Shown: positions 9,505 to 18,624 of the stretch, in pieces
How the letters are laid out: each line of letters opens with the position of its first letter
How positions within the stretch are numbered: the first letter of the stretch is position 1
Source: UBA10646 sp046296295
Lineage (GTDB): Bacteria; Bacteroidota; Bacteroidia; Chitinophagales; Chitinophagaceae
Assembly: GCA_046296295.1 (NCBI GenBank)
Contig: JBKBLG010000001.1
Location: 62,001-126,000, forward strand
Length of the DNA: 64,000 bases
Direction: 5' to 3'
Position numbers and translations under genes: made by a program
The notes under the pieces: model-generated
The model's input: only the letters and a program-made list of their open reading frames with translations
Database searches by the model: none
Told to the model about the DNA's origin: nothing

Positions 9505-9885
9505 ATGGCAAAACGAGTATTTATTGTTGACGATGAGCACATTACTAATGTAATTAACAAACGCATTATTAAAACCATCAACCCACAAGTAGAAGTGCTC
9601 GATTTCACTGATCCGCAAGAAGCCTTTAAACAAATGCGAGACAAGCAGCCGGCGCTCGTTTTTCTAGACCTTAACATGCCCGAACTTAATGGCTGGGAGT
9701 ATCTCGCAAAAATGGAGGAAGAGCAACTCGATATTAAAGTAATTATTGTAACCAGCAGCACCAGCGTGGTAGATCGGCGCCGTTCTACAAAGTTCGCCAA
9801 TGTTATCGACTACATGGAAAAGCCTGCCAGTATAGAAGCACTACGCTATTATCTTGCCGACGATGCAGCACAGCAAGTAGCATAA
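9505..9885 (+). CDS. single-domain response regulator (CheY-like)
   Basis: 126 residues consisting only of a receiver domain. The acidic pocket is D9-D10 (FIVDDEH), the phosphoacceptor is D55 (FLDLNMPE), the switch residues are T83/S84 and the conserved lysine is K106 (MEKPAS). With no output domain it should act by protein-protein interaction or in a phosphorelay. No kinase gene is adjacent, so its partner is unknown. It lies 220 bp downstream of the protease terminator and has its own transcription unit. Confidence 0.93.
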   Translation: MAKRVFIVDDEHITNVINKRIIKTINPQVEVLDFTDPQEAFKQMRDKQPALVFLDLNMPELNGWEYLAKMEEEQLDIKVIIVTSSTSVVDRRRSTKFANVIDYMEKPASIEALRYYLADDAAQQVA

Positions 9886-9899
9886 TATTTTAATCATTG

Positions 9900-9913
9900 C
9901 CTTACGGTAAATG
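9900..9913 (-). repeat. iterated 14-bp word, intergenic copy
   Basis: CCTTACGGTAAATG, a perfect copy, lies in the 48-bp gap between the convergent response regulator and aminotransferase genes. It is flanked by ATCATTG and ATGAT, which extend the dyad. No other terminator is obvious in this gap. Confidence 0.85.
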
Positions 9914-9933
9914 ATGTAACATATTTGCACCAA

Positions 9934-11043
9934 CTATTTAAATGCGTTGATACAGTTGGCTACATAACGAACATCATCTACGTTATGTATTAATGAAATA
10001 GGCAAGCTTAATTCAGTAGCATGAATCATACTTGCTATAGGGTAATTATCTGTTGCTTTAAATACATCTTGATAGCCTTCTTGTTGATGAGGAGGTACAG
10101 GGTAATGTATTTCGGTGGCAATACCATGTTGTAACAAATGTGCTTTTAAAGCATCACGTCTTTGACAACGTATCGGAAAAATATGATATACATTCTCTTC
10201 GCTATCGTTATCCAACGCTGGCAATACAACTTCGGGATGTTGTATCAACATTCGATATAATTGAGCTAATTGCTTTTTATGTTCATTGAGAGCATCTAAA
10301 TCTTGCAGTTTAATATTTAACAAAGCAGCTTGTAATTCATCTAATCTACTGTTTAAACCCTTGTACTGGTTGTAATATTTTTTTTCGCTACCGTAATTTC
10401 TGAATGCTTTTAATTTTACCGCAAGGTTATCATCGTTAGTTATAATAGCACCTGCATCGCCTAAAGCTCCTAAATTTTTTGTTGGATAAAAACTAAATGC
10501 ACTGCTTTTACCAAAAGTACCTGTGTGCTTGCCCTGATGCTTAGCACCATGGCTTTGAGCACAATCTTCATACACATCTAGCCCGTGCTGTTGTGCCAAG
10601 TGCATGATTGGTTCCATAGCACATGCTCGGCCATACAAATGCACTACCATAATGGCTACTGTGTTGCTATTGATTAAAGGCTGTATGGTTTCTGCTGTAA
10701 TAAGGTAGGTTTCGGGGTTAGGCTCCGCTAATACAGGCCTCAAACCTGCCTGCACAATAGCAAGAATAGTAGCGATATAGGTATTGCTAGGTACAATTAT
10801 CGCTGCACCCTTAGGATAATCTGCTGCTAATAATGGGAGTAATAAAGCATCTAAACCATTCGCCACACCAATGCAATGTTTAGCACCTAACCATGCTGCA
10901 AATGAAGTTTCAAAATTAGCTACCTCGTTCCCAAGTATGTACCAACCCTTTTCAATAACATTTCGTGTAGTAGCGGTGAACACATTTAAGTAAGGAGCGT
11001 TTAATTGGCCTAAGTGTTCGTATGGTATTTTAATAGGGCTCAT
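9934..11043 (-). CDS. DegT/DnrJ/EryC1-type sugar aminotransferase (FdtB/QdtB-like)
   Basis: A PLP-dependent aminotransferase that probably aminates a dTDP-3-keto-6-deoxyhexose. Starting at ATG 11043 gives 369 residues. This start overlaps the 3' end of the upstream ketoisomerase gene by 14 bp, and the longer frame to 11079 lies wholly inside that gene. PLP ligands are visible: D160 in YEDCAQSHGA and the Schiff-base lysine K189 in FSFYPTKNLGALGDAGA. The partner gene (11030-11392) is a 3,4-ketoisomerase-like protein, and together they match the Fuc3N/Qui3N pathway. The C-terminal 'ATEIHYPVPPHQQ' segment is typical of the family. Confidence 0.9.
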   Translation of the reverse strand: MSPIKIPYEHLGQLNAPYLNVFTATTRNVIEKGWYILGNEVANFETSFAAWLGAKHCIGVANGLDALLLPLLAADYPKGAAIIVPSNTYIATILAIVQAGLRPVLAEPNPETYLITAETIQPLINSNTVAIMVVHLYGRACAMEPIMHLAQQHGLDVYEDCAQSHGAKHQGKHTGTFGKSSAFSFYPTKNLGALGDAGAIITNDDNLAVKLKAFRNYGSEKKYYNQYKGLNSRLDELQAALLNIKLQDLDALNEHKKQLAQLYRMLIQHPEVVLPALDNDSEENVYHIFPIRCQRRDALKAHLLQHGIATEIHYPVPPHQQEGYQDVFKATDNYPIASMIHATELSLPISLIHNVDDVRYVANCINAFK

Positions 11044-11392
11044 AAATATAATCTTCGGGGTCAAAACTATGGCTCGCAAGCACCATCAAAATACAATCTT
11101 CACTAAAACTGTACATTTTATGCCAATCGGCCGGATACAGTATTAAGCACTTACTTGGATGATCGAGTACAAACACTTCTTCCTTGATACCATCGTGATT
11201 GTAAATGGTGCAACTACCTCTTAAACTAATAGCGGCTTGCGTAGTACTGCGGTGCCGGTGCTTACCACGTACGCTATTATCAACGCCATAAATATAAAAA
11301 ATTCGTTTAATACCAAAGGGTATTGCATTTTCAATTACAGTAAGGTTACCTCTGCTATCGGTAAGTGTTTTTAGGTCAATTAGCTTTGCCAT
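11030..11392 (-). CDS. WxcM/FdtA-like sugar 3,4-ketoisomerase
   Basis: 120 residues, a single cupin of the FdtA/QdtA family that isomerises dTDP-4-keto-6-deoxyglucose to the 3-keto sugar. Visible signatures are DSRGNLTVIE, PFGIKRIFYIYGV, the RGKHRHRSTTQ motif with active-site histidines H45 and H47, and a C-terminal FDPEDYI. Its stop overlaps the start of the aminotransferase gene, so the two are translationally coupled and product and substrate fit. FdtA versus QdtA specificity (galacto or gluco product) cannot be decided by eye. A degenerate form of the iterated word (ATTACAGTAAGG) occurs in its 5' part. Confidence 0.88.
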   Translation of the reverse strand: MAKLIDLKTLTDSRGNLTVIENAIPFGIKRIFYIYGVDNSVRGKHRHRSTTQAAISLRGSCTIYNHDGIKEEVFVLDHPSKCLILYPADWHKMYSFSEDCILMVLASHSFDPEDYIYEPY

Positions 11393-11446
11393 GTTGGTTA
11401 AATCGTGTGAAGCAATATAGCAGCGTTCATTCTTTTAAAAAAATTT

Positions 11447-12964
11447 TTATACAACAGCCATATCAAATTCTTCAAACGCAATACCATGTGCTTGTAACGC
11501 TTGCAATACAAGCTCATAAATGGCAGGCTCAATCGGAATATGTAATCCGCGAAGTTGAATATTACCTTCTAATAGTTGAACAGCAGCTATACCAAGCGGT
11601 AAGCCAACCGTTTGTGCCATAGCTGTATGCATAGCATCGGTTCCTTTTAGTACCAAGCTGGCAGTAGCCTTACGGCAAATGTTATCGCACTCATATTCAA
11701 TTTCGTGTTGCATTACTACCATGTCTTTATCGGTAGGTTGTAGTGCCAATCGCTGCTCTAGTAGGTATTGTAAAGCTTGGGCAGGCGTAGCAGTTTCAAA
11801 AGGCAAAGCATCTTCGTGCGACCAAAACAAATACATCATTTGATCAAGCAGGGTAGTAGCATTAGGTGCTAATTCATGCAATTGTTGTTGAGCCTCATTT
11901 AGCTCTTGAACGAGGTTATGTTCTTGCATGGTACCATTTTCATTTACCGTAAGGATTTTTCCATCTTTAATCAACCCTTCGGCAGTCGTTTGTTCAATGG
12001 TAGTTTGTAACTCATTAATGGTATTGATGAGTGCTAGAGCTTGCTCAGCTTTGCCATTAAAAATATCATTATACCAATCTATACTTTCTTGTGTAGCAGG
12101 CGTGTTGTAGAAATATAGCCCCAAGCCTGTAAGCTGATGTTTTGGGAGTTGAATATTATTGTTTGTTAATCCTTTTTGAATAATGTGTCGCCACCCTACA
12201 ATAAAATCGCTGTAACGCAGGGTTGTTCTTATAAAGTTAGTGGCATGTTCTAGGCCATAAAGTGGCATATAACTTACGCTATCGCGGTTAGCATATGCGG
12301 TAAAGCTACCTAATCCGGCAACTGTAACATGATGTGTTTGCTCAAATACTTGTTCGTACGGTAATTCAATCAATTGACCATTTTTGCGAAAACGAGCACC
12401 CGCTTTGCCAGCATCTACTACATTTTTAGGATTCCAACTAATTTTGTAATGCCAAGGATTATCATCGCTTTCAGGAGCTACCAAACCACCACAATGGCTG
12501 TAAAAGCCTGTTATTTTTCCACCTTTAGCCTGAATTCTATGAATCATTTCCATAGCACTCATATGATCAATACCAGGATCTAACCCCATTTCGCAGAGGA
12601 AGAGTAAGCCTTTAGCTTTGGCAGCAGCAGCAAGGCTACGCATGTTATCATCAACATAACTTGCTGTAAGCAGGTGCTTACTAAACGTTATACAATCTTG
12701 TGCTATTAAAAAGTGAAGCTGCGGCGGCATCAAAGAAATCACTACATCGGCCACCTGAATAATAGCAGCCCGTTGTGCCGCATCGGTAACATCGCAAGCC
12801 ACCGCTTGCAATAGGTTGTGAGGTGTGCCTAGTTTCGCCTCAATGGTTTCGAGGTTGGTATCGGCAACAATTAACTTCCAGTTTTTTTCAATGGCAACAT
12901 TTCTAAGGTACGAGATTAGTGCGGTAGCACTTTTTCCGGCACCAAATACAACAATCATTTTCAT
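11447..12964 (-). CDS. saccharopine dehydrogenase-like oxidoreductase
   Basis: About 505 residues. The N-terminus is a Rossmann fold, MIVVFGAGKSATALISYL, followed by a second strand ending in D (LIVADTN). The middle has LFLCEMGLDPGIDHMSAMEMIH, and then a long C-terminal domain with HCGGLVAPESDDNPWHYK, the arrangement of the saccharopine dehydrogenase/reductase superfamily. Bacteroidota often carry this family near lysine metabolism, but no lysine gene is adjacent, so the substrate is uncertain. The frame extends 6 bp further to a GTG. I prefer ATG 12964. It contains two repeat copies (11668-11681, 11941-11954). Confidence 0.82.
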   Translation of the reverse strand: MKMIVVFGAGKSATALISYLRNVAIEKNWKLIVADTNLETIEAKLGTPHNLLQAVACDVTDAAQRAAIIQVADVVISLMPPQLHFLIAQDCITFSKHLLTASYVDDNMRSLAAAAKAKGLLFLCEMGLDPGIDHMSAMEMIHRIQAKGGKITGFYSHCGGLVAPESDDNPWHYKISWNPKNVVDAGKAGARFRKNGQLIELPYEQVFEQTHHVTVAGLGSFTAYANRDSVSYMPLYGLEHATNFIRTTLRYSDFIVGWRHIIQKGLTNNNIQLPKHQLTGLGLYFYNTPATQESIDWYNDIFNGKAEQALALINTINELQTTIEQTTAEGLIKDGKILTVNENGTMQEHNLVQELNEAQQQLHELAPNATTLLDQMMYLFWSHEDALPFETATPAQALQYLLEQRLALQPTDKDMVVMQHEIEYECDNICRKATASLVLKGTDAMHTAMAQTVGLPLGIAAVQLLEGNIQLRGLHIPIEPAIYELVLQALQAHGIAFEEFDMAVV

Positions 12965-13017
12965 GGGCACAATGTAAGCAAAAATGCCATGTAACGTATG
13001 TTGATGATGAGGGTAGT

Positions 13018-13070
13018 ACTTACGTAAATGTCATCGCTAATACCCGTGCGTAACTTCATTTGCCGTAAGG
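13018..13070. repeat. inverted pair of the iterated words upstream of gyrA
   Basis: ACTTACGTAAATG (13018-13030) and CATTTGCCGTAAGG (13057-13070) lie in inverted orientation, 26 bp apart, in the divergent intergenic region between the saccharopine-dehydrogenase-like gene and gyrA. The order (short form then long form) is the same as at 7161-7192. Confidence 0.85.
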
Positions 13071-13134
13071 CAGGCCAACAATCTGAATGTGGATAAATGC
13101 CGCCGATTTAGTAGGTATTTACAGGGGTAAAAAG

Positions 13135-13142
13135 TATCTTCG
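13135..13142 (+). promoter_or_regulatory. possible -7 promoter element of gyrA
   Basis: TATCTTCG matches the Bacteroidota -7 consensus TAnnTTTG at all but one fixed position and lies 42 bp before the preferred gyrA ATG. I see no clear -33 TTG at the expected spacing, so support is limited. Confidence 0.35.
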
Positions 13143-13183
13143 CCAGCCCACACCAATGTGGATTTTTGCCTTATTTAGCAGCT

Positions 13184-15868
13184 ATGGAAGAAAACAATGA
13201 GTTACTACCACAACCCACGAACGATAACGACCGTGTGGTGCAGGTAAATATTGAAGAACAAATGAAAACTGCCTACATCGACTACTCGATGAGTGTGATT
13301 GTAGGTCGTGCTTTACCCGATGCCAGAGATGGATTTAAGCCGGTACATCGCCGCGTGTTGTACGCCATGAACGAGTTGGGCAACAATAGTAATAAGCCTT
13401 TCAAAAAAAGTGCTCGTATTGTGGGTGAGGTAATGGGTAAATACCACCCTCACGGCGACTCTAGTATTTACGACACGCTAGTGCGTATGGCCCAGCCATT
13501 TACCATGCGTAATATTTTGGTAGAAGGGCAAGGTAACTTTGGTAACCAAGATGGCGACCCACCGGCGGCCATGCGTTACACAGAGGTTCGCTTACACAAA
13601 TTTGCCGAAGCTTTATTGGAGGATATTGAGAAAGATACCGTTGACTTTCAGCTGAATTTCGATGATAGCTTGAAAGAGCCAACGGTACTGCCAACACGTA
13701 TACCGCAGTTACTTGTTAATGGTAGTAGCGGTATTGCCGTTGGTATGGCAACTAATATGATGCCGCACAACTTAAGCGAAGTAGTTGATGGCTGTATTGC
13801 TTACATAGATAATAGAGCCATTACTGCCGAAGAGCTCATTAACTACGTAAAAGCACCTGACTTCCCAACTGGAGGTATCATTTTTGGTATGGAAGGTGTG
13901 CGTCAGGGCTTAATTACTGGTCGTGGCCGTGTAGTAGTTCGTGGTAAGTGCCATGTTGAAACCAAACCGAGCGGAAGAGAACAAATTGTTATTACCTCGG
14001 TACCATATCAGGTGGGTTTAGACGCGTTGACTGACAAGATCGGACAGCTTGTGAACGATAAAACACTAGAAGGTATTGCTCACGTGAATAACGAGAGTAA
14101 CATGCGTGAAGGTGTTCGTATTGTAATAGATTTAAAACGTGATGCAGTAGCCCAAGTAGTAATCAATCACCTTTACAAATACACAGAGCTGCAAACTAGC
14201 TTTGGTATCAATAATGTTGCACTAAGTAAGGGCCGTCCTAAGGTTATGAACATCCGCGATTTGATTGTGGAGTTTATTGATTTTAGAATGGATGTGGTTA
14301 TTCGGAGAAGTAAGTTTGAACTAAGAAAAGCAGAAGAAAGGGCTCACATTTTAGAAGGTTATCTTAAAACCATTCAAGATGAAGACCATTTAGATGCGGC
14401 TATTTCTATTATTCGTAGTAGTAAAACACCTGATGAAGCTAAAACACGCTTGATTGAAAAAAGCGTTACCGATAACTGGCATTTACCGCAAGGTTTATTT
14501 AATGAAAATGCTATAGAGCATTACCAACAAAGTATTGGTTTAACTGAAAAGCAAGTACAAGCAATTTTAGAATTACGCTTACAACGCTTAACAGGACTTG
14601 AAAGAGAGAAAATTGTAGAAGAGTTTAACGAACTGATGAATACTATTGCTCGTTTGAAGCAATTGTTAGCAAGTGAAGAGTTACGTTACGATTTAATTAA
14701 AACGGAGCTTCTAGAAGTAAAAGCAAAGTTTGGTTCTCCTCGCTTGAGTGAAATTCAATACCTCGCAGACGAAATGCGTATTGAAGACCTGATTGAGAAA
14801 GAAGATGTTGTTATTACTATAAGTCATCTGGGTTATATCAAGCGTACAAGTGCTAGTGAATACCGCCAACAGCGCCGCGGTGGGCGTGGTGCTATTGGTA
14901 GCAAAACAAGAGAAGAAGATTTTGTAGAGCATTTATTTGTGGCAAGTACCCACGATTATTTGCTATTCTTTACAGAGCTTGGACGTTGTTATTGGCTAAG
15001 GGTATACGAGATACCAGAAGGCGAAAAACAAAGCAAGGGTAGAGCAATACAAAACCTTATTCAGCTACCAACCGATGATAAAGTACGTGCTATTATTAGC
15101 GTGCCTAATCTAGAAGATAAAGAAGCCATTCAAGACAAGTACATTGTGCTTTGTACGAAGAAAGGCATCATCAAAAAAACTGATCTAGAAGACTTTAGCC
15201 GTCCGCGTAGTACAGGTGTTAATGCCATTACCATTAACGAGGGCGACCAACTGTTAGAAGCTAAATTGGTTACACCAGGTCAAGAAATTATGATGGCCGT
15301 GAAAAGTGGTAGGGCTATACGCTTTGCCGAAGACAAAGTACGTAGTACAGGCCGTGGCGCTATTGGGGTGGGTGGTATTGAAGTAGATGATGCTACCGAC
15401 GAAGTAATTGGCATGATATGTGTTAATAGCACTGATGCAACACGTACCGTTTTAGTAGTAAGTGAAAAGGGCTTTGGTAAGCGTACTGCTGTTGAAGAAT
15501 ACCGCATGACAAACCGTGGTGGTAAAGGTGTGAAAACGATTAATATTACTGAAAAAACAGGTGCCTTAGTAGCCATTTTAGATGTGAGCGAAAAAGAAGA
15601 TTTAATTATCACTTGTAAAAGTGGCATTACCTTACGCACAGCCGTTGCCAGCATTAAAGAAGCAGGTAGAGCAACACAAGGTGTAAAGCTAATTAGACTT
15701 GATGAAAGCGATGAAATTGCTGCCATCAGTAAAATAGAAGAACAAGTAGATGAAGAATCTATGTTACAAGAAGGTGAGGAAGGAGTAACCGACAACGCAA
15801 CAATAAACACCGATACCACTGCAACCAACAACGAAAACAACCAAGCACCTGAAGAAACACCAGCATAA
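13184..15868 (+). CDS. gyrA: DNA gyrase subunit A
   Basis: The breakage-reunion subunit of gyrase, 894 residues from ATG 13184. An upstream in-frame TTG at 13166 is less likely. The N-terminal block reads YIDYSMSVIVGRALPDARDG, the catalytic tyrosine is Y132 in AAMRYTE, and the quinolone-determining region reads HPHGDSSIYDT. The residues equivalent to E. coli S83 and D87 are Ser93 and Asp97, so no classic resistance change is visible. The GyrA box (QQRRGGRG) about residue 560 marks it as gyrase rather than topoisomerase IV. The C-terminal beta-pinwheel repeats are present and the protein ends in a low-complexity E/T/N tail. Confidence 0.98.
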   Translation: MEENNELLPQPTNDNDRVVQVNIEEQMKTAYIDYSMSVIVGRALPDARDGFKPVHRRVLYAMNELGNNSNKPFKKSARIVGEVMGKYHPHGDSSIYDTLVRMAQPFTMRNILVEGQGNFGNQDGDPPAAMRYTEVRLHKFAEALLEDIEKDTVDFQLNFDDSLKEPTVLPTRIPQLLVNGSSGIAVGMATNMMPHNLSEVVDGCIAYIDNRAITAEELINYVKAPDFPTGGIIFGMEGVRQGLITGRGRVVVRGKCHVETKPSGREQIVITSVPYQVGLDALTDKIGQLVNDKTLEGIAHVNNESNMREGVRIVIDLKRDAVAQVVINHLYKYTELQTSFGINNVALSKGRPKVMNIRDLIVEFIDFRMDVVIRRSKFELRKAEERAHILEGYLKTIQDEDHLDAAISIIRSSKTPDEAKTRLIEKSVTDNWHLPQGLFNENAIEHYQQSIGLTEKQVQAILELRLQRLTGLEREKIVEEFNELMNTIARLKQLLASEELRYDLIKTELLEVKAKFGSPRLSEIQYLADEMRIEDLIEKEDVVITISHLGYIKRTSASEYRQQRRGGRGAIGSKTREEDFVEHLFVASTHDYLLFFTELGRCYWLRVYEIPEGEKQSKGRAIQNLIQLPTDDKVRAIISVPNLEDKEAIQDKYIVLCTKKGIIKKTDLEDFSRPRSTGVNAITINEGDQLLEAKLVTPGQEIMMAVKSGRAIRFAEDKVRSTGRGAIGVGGIEVDDATDEVIGMICVNSTDATRTVLVVSEKGFGKRTAVEEYRMTNRGGKGVKTINITEKTGALVAILDVSEKEDLIITCKSGITLRTAVASIKEAGRATQGVKLIRLDESDEIAAISKIEEQVDEESMLQEGEEGVTDNATINTDTTATNNENNQAPEETPA

Positions 15869-15916
15869 ATTAGTTACTACAAAACAAATGCTGCAAAGCA
15901 TGTAAAACCCATAACG

Positions 15917-17215
15917 ATGAAGAAGATACTTTTTTCTATGATGCTTGCCACAGCCGCCTTAACGGTTAAGGCACAAGACTATGGCAAAGTGCAACTATTT
16001 ATCGCCCAGAAAAAATGGGATGATGCCATTAAAGAAGTAGACCGCCTTGCTACCGATAAAAAAGGTAGCACCAACTTAGAAACCATTGCCTGGAAAGCAA
16101 CCGTTTACAGCGAAATTGCCAACGACACCACTTTACTCAGTAAGTATCCTGATGCATTGAGCAAAAGTTATGCTGCTATTGCAGAACTGCGCCAAAAAGA
16201 TCCTTCTAATAAAATAATTAAAGAAGGTGCATTACGTGCTGTTAGCATTGTGTACGCTAACAACTTTAACGATGGTAGAAAACTTTTTGAAGAGAAAAAG
16301 TGGGACGAGGCATTAACCAAATTCACCATTGCCGAAGATTTAGGCGACTTTATTTCAAAAAGTGGATTTAGTCCGAACAAGCAAAACATCGACACATTTG
16401 CGGTATTATTTGCCGGTTATGCTGCTCAAAATGCTCAAAAGCCAGACATTGCTTGTAAGTATTACGAAAAATTTGCCGACGAAAAAATTGCAGGCAAAGA
16501 GTTCGAAGATTTATACCGCTACATGATAGAACACTATTCAAAAGCAACCGATAAAGCCAAATTCGAAAAATACCTCGCTGTTGCCAAAGAATTGTATCCG
16601 AAGCAAAAAGCAATGTGGGAAGATTATGAGATGGATGCTAAAATTAAAGGTGCATCTCCTACCGAAGTAGCAGCCATTTACAAAGCCGAAGCAGCTAAGG
16701 GTACGCTTACTCCTGAGCAACACGCTTTTTATGGGGGTACATTAGCAGAGTTTGATAAAGAAGCATTATCGAAACTCGATAGCCTTGGTCGTATTGATAT
16801 TAAGCGAACTTCGTCTGATGCTTTTAAGAAAGCATTTGAAGGCTCTAACAATGGCGTGTATGCTTACAACGCCGCTATTTTGATATACAACCACATTTAT
16901 CGTGAACTGGAGGATCGTTTCAACGCACTACGTGGTGCCGATAAAAACTTAGTAGCTAAGCGTGCCGAATTAGAAAAAACCATGCAAGTGGTTGCCAACG
17001 AAACCATCGAATGGTTTGAGAAAGCTTACACAATTTTAAAGGATAAGTCTGACAGAACTAGAATAGAAACCTCTTGCTTATCTAAATCTATCGACGACCT
17101 TACCAACCTATATGATTGGAAGCGTAACAGAGCCCGTGGTAAAGACCTTAAAGCTTACGATGCTGCCGAAGCCAAGTTCAAATTCTACGATGGCGAACAC
17201 GGCAAGTACAAATAA
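15917..17215 (+). CDS. exported TPR-like repeat protein, function unknown
   Basis: 432 residues with a signal peptide (MKKILFSMMLATAALTVKAQ). The rest is almost all helical, with repeated pairs such as 'FIAQKKWDDAIKEVDRLA' and 'FEEKKWDEALTKFTIAEDLG' that look like degenerate tetratricopeptide repeats. It is likely a periplasmic or outer-membrane-associated scaffold. It begins 48 bp after gyrA on the same strand and may be co-transcribed. A terminator follows it. I do not recognise a specific family. Confidence 0.75.
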   Translation: MKKILFSMMLATAALTVKAQDYGKVQLFIAQKKWDDAIKEVDRLATDKKGSTNLETIAWKATVYSEIANDTTLLSKYPDALSKSYAAIAELRQKDPSNKIIKEGALRAVSIVYANNFNDGRKLFEEKKWDEALTKFTIAEDLGDFISKSGFSPNKQNIDTFAVLFAGYAAQNAQKPDIACKYYEKFADEKIAGKEFEDLYRYMIEHYSKATDKAKFEKYLAVAKELYPKQKAMWEDYEMDAKIKGASPTEVAAIYKAEAAKGTLTPEQHAFYGGTLAEFDKEALSKLDSLGRIDIKRTSSDAFKKAFEGSNNGVYAYNAAILIYNHIYRELEDRFNALRGADKNLVAKRAELEKTMQVVANETIEWFEKAYTILKDKSDRTRIETSCLSKSIDDLTNLYDWKRNRARGKDLKAYDAAEAKFKFYDGEHGKYK

Positions 17216-17229
17216 CAAGGTACAAAACA

Positions 17230-17302
17230 CATTTACCGCAAGGTTAACCTTACACAACCACTTCAAATATTGGAGTGGTTTTTTTATGCCTTACGGCAAA
17301 TG
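17230..17302. repeat. inverted pair of the 14-bp word bracketing a terminator
   Basis: CATTTACCGCAAGG (17230-17243) and CCTTACGGCAAATG (17289-17302) face each other across a terminator hairpin. This layout, an inverted copy on each side of a terminator in an intergenic gap, recurs at 47437-47500. Confidence 0.9.
17256..17285 (+). terminator. rho-independent terminator
   Basis: AACCACT (17256-17262) pairs with AGTGGTT (17274-17280), followed by a T-run to 17285. It ends the TPR-like gene and sits between two inverted copies of the iterated word. Confidence 0.8.
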
Positions 17303-17376
17303 TCAACACGTTTCATAAAAAATAAAAAATGAAGTTGTAAAAAAAACTTATATTAGAGCAACAAAAACCACAGCTT

Positions 17377-18561
17377 ATGAAGCGTACAATGTTACTCTCA
17401 TTTGCATTCGTTGCAACCGCTGCTTATGCACAAAAATCTGCTCCTATTTATGCCATTACAGGTAATACGCCTGGCAGTACACAATGGAATGTAGCAGTTC
17501 AATTACAAGAACAATCGCTTGCTAGCGAAGCTCAAATTTATCATCCAAATAGCAACATTAAACGGTTAGAAGCACAAAGCAAGCAGCCAATGGCAGCATT
17601 TAACCCAAATGAAATAATAGCAGCCACTGCATACGATAAAAACACCAACCGTTTATATTTCACCCCATTGCATGGTAACGACTTACGCTATTTCGATTTG
17701 AACCACGGCAATACAATGGTATATGTTACCAACGGTAACATTAAACCAGCTAGCCAAGGCGTTGGTGAGGCAAATAACATTACCCGCATGACCTTTGCTG
17801 CCGATGGCAATGGCTATGCTCTTACCAACGACGGTAATCATTTGGTACAATTTACAAGCGGCACAAAAGTTACTATCACCCCCCTTGGAGCGTTAACAGA
17901 TAGCAAGCATAATAAAGGTATTTCTATTCATAACGCTTGTACCAGTTGGGGTGGCGATATGGTTGGAGATGCTTTTGGCAACTTATATTTATTTACCGTA
18001 AGGGGACATATTTTTAAAATCAACATCCGCAGTTTGGTGGCCGAATATGTGGGTAGTATTAAAGGCTTGCCAGATACCTACACCATAAATGGCGCGGCAG
18101 TTACCGCCGACGGACAAGTACTTGTTAGTAGTAGTGTAGATACTAAAAACTATTTTAAAGTGCACCTTGGCACATTGCAAGCCACACCTGTTGATGGCAA
18201 CGGTAACGGCATACTTAATGCTAGTGATTTAGCTAGTGGTTATCTTGCTTTTGAAAGTGCGGCACCTGCAACACAACCATACAGCGACATTAAGGGTAAT
18301 GCAGCTGTAACAGTGTATCCGAACCCTATTACTAATGGAACGGCTGTTATTAAGTTTGAGAAAGTATTTGCCGGTAAGTACACGGTACAAATACTCACCA
18401 CTACAGGTACACCAGTAATGCAGCAAATTGTTGAAGTGAACGCCAAAACACAAGCCACACAACTTAACCTCGGTAAGCAAGTTGCGCCGGGTATGTATCT
18501 CATGAAAGTATTAAGTGCCAAAGGCGATGCAGTGTATACCGATAGAATTATTGTACAATAA
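17377..18561 (+). CDS. T9SS-sorted secreted protein (type A sorting domain)
   Basis: 394 residues with a signal peptide (LLSFAFVATAAYAQ). The central region has short strand-rich repeats such as 'TRMTFAADGNGYALTNDGNHLVQF' that suggest a beta-propeller-like fold. The last ~80 residues form a type IX sorting domain: VTVYPNPITNGTAVI, a 'KYTVQILTTTGTPVMQQ' strand and the end GMYLMKVLSAKGDAVYTDRIIVQ. It should cross the outer membrane through the T9SS and be released or anchored after cleavage of that domain. The biological role is unknown. Confidence 0.85.
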   Translation: MKRTMLLSFAFVATAAYAQKSAPIYAITGNTPGSTQWNVAVQLQEQSLASEAQIYHPNSNIKRLEAQSKQPMAAFNPNEIIAATAYDKNTNRLYFTPLHGNDLRYFDLNHGNTMVYVTNGNIKPASQGVGEANNITRMTFAADGNGYALTNDGNHLVQFTSGTKVTITPLGALTDSKHNKGISIHNACTSWGGDMVGDAFGNLYLFTVRGHIFKINIRSLVAEYVGSIKGLPDTYTINGAAVTADGQVLVSSSVDTKNYFKVHLGTLQATPVDGNGNGILNASDLASGYLAFESAAPATQPYSDIKGNAAVTVYPNPITNGTAVIKFEKVFAGKYTVQILTTTGTPVMQQIVEVNAKTQATQLNLGKQVAPGMYLMKVLSAKGDAVYTDRIIVQ

Positions 18562-18579
18562 AACATTTATGTATCAATG

Positions 18580-18610
18580 AAGAAGGGCAGCCATAGGCTG
18601 CCCTTCTTTA
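18580..18610. terminator. bidirectional rho-independent terminator
   Basis: A perfect 13-bp stem, AAGAAGGGCAGCC (18580-18592) and GGCTGCCCTTCTT (18596-18608), has a three-base ATA loop. It lies between the convergent T9SS cargo gene and the RidA-like gene. Confidence 0.88.
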
Positions 18611-18624
18611 TTGATAACAACACA

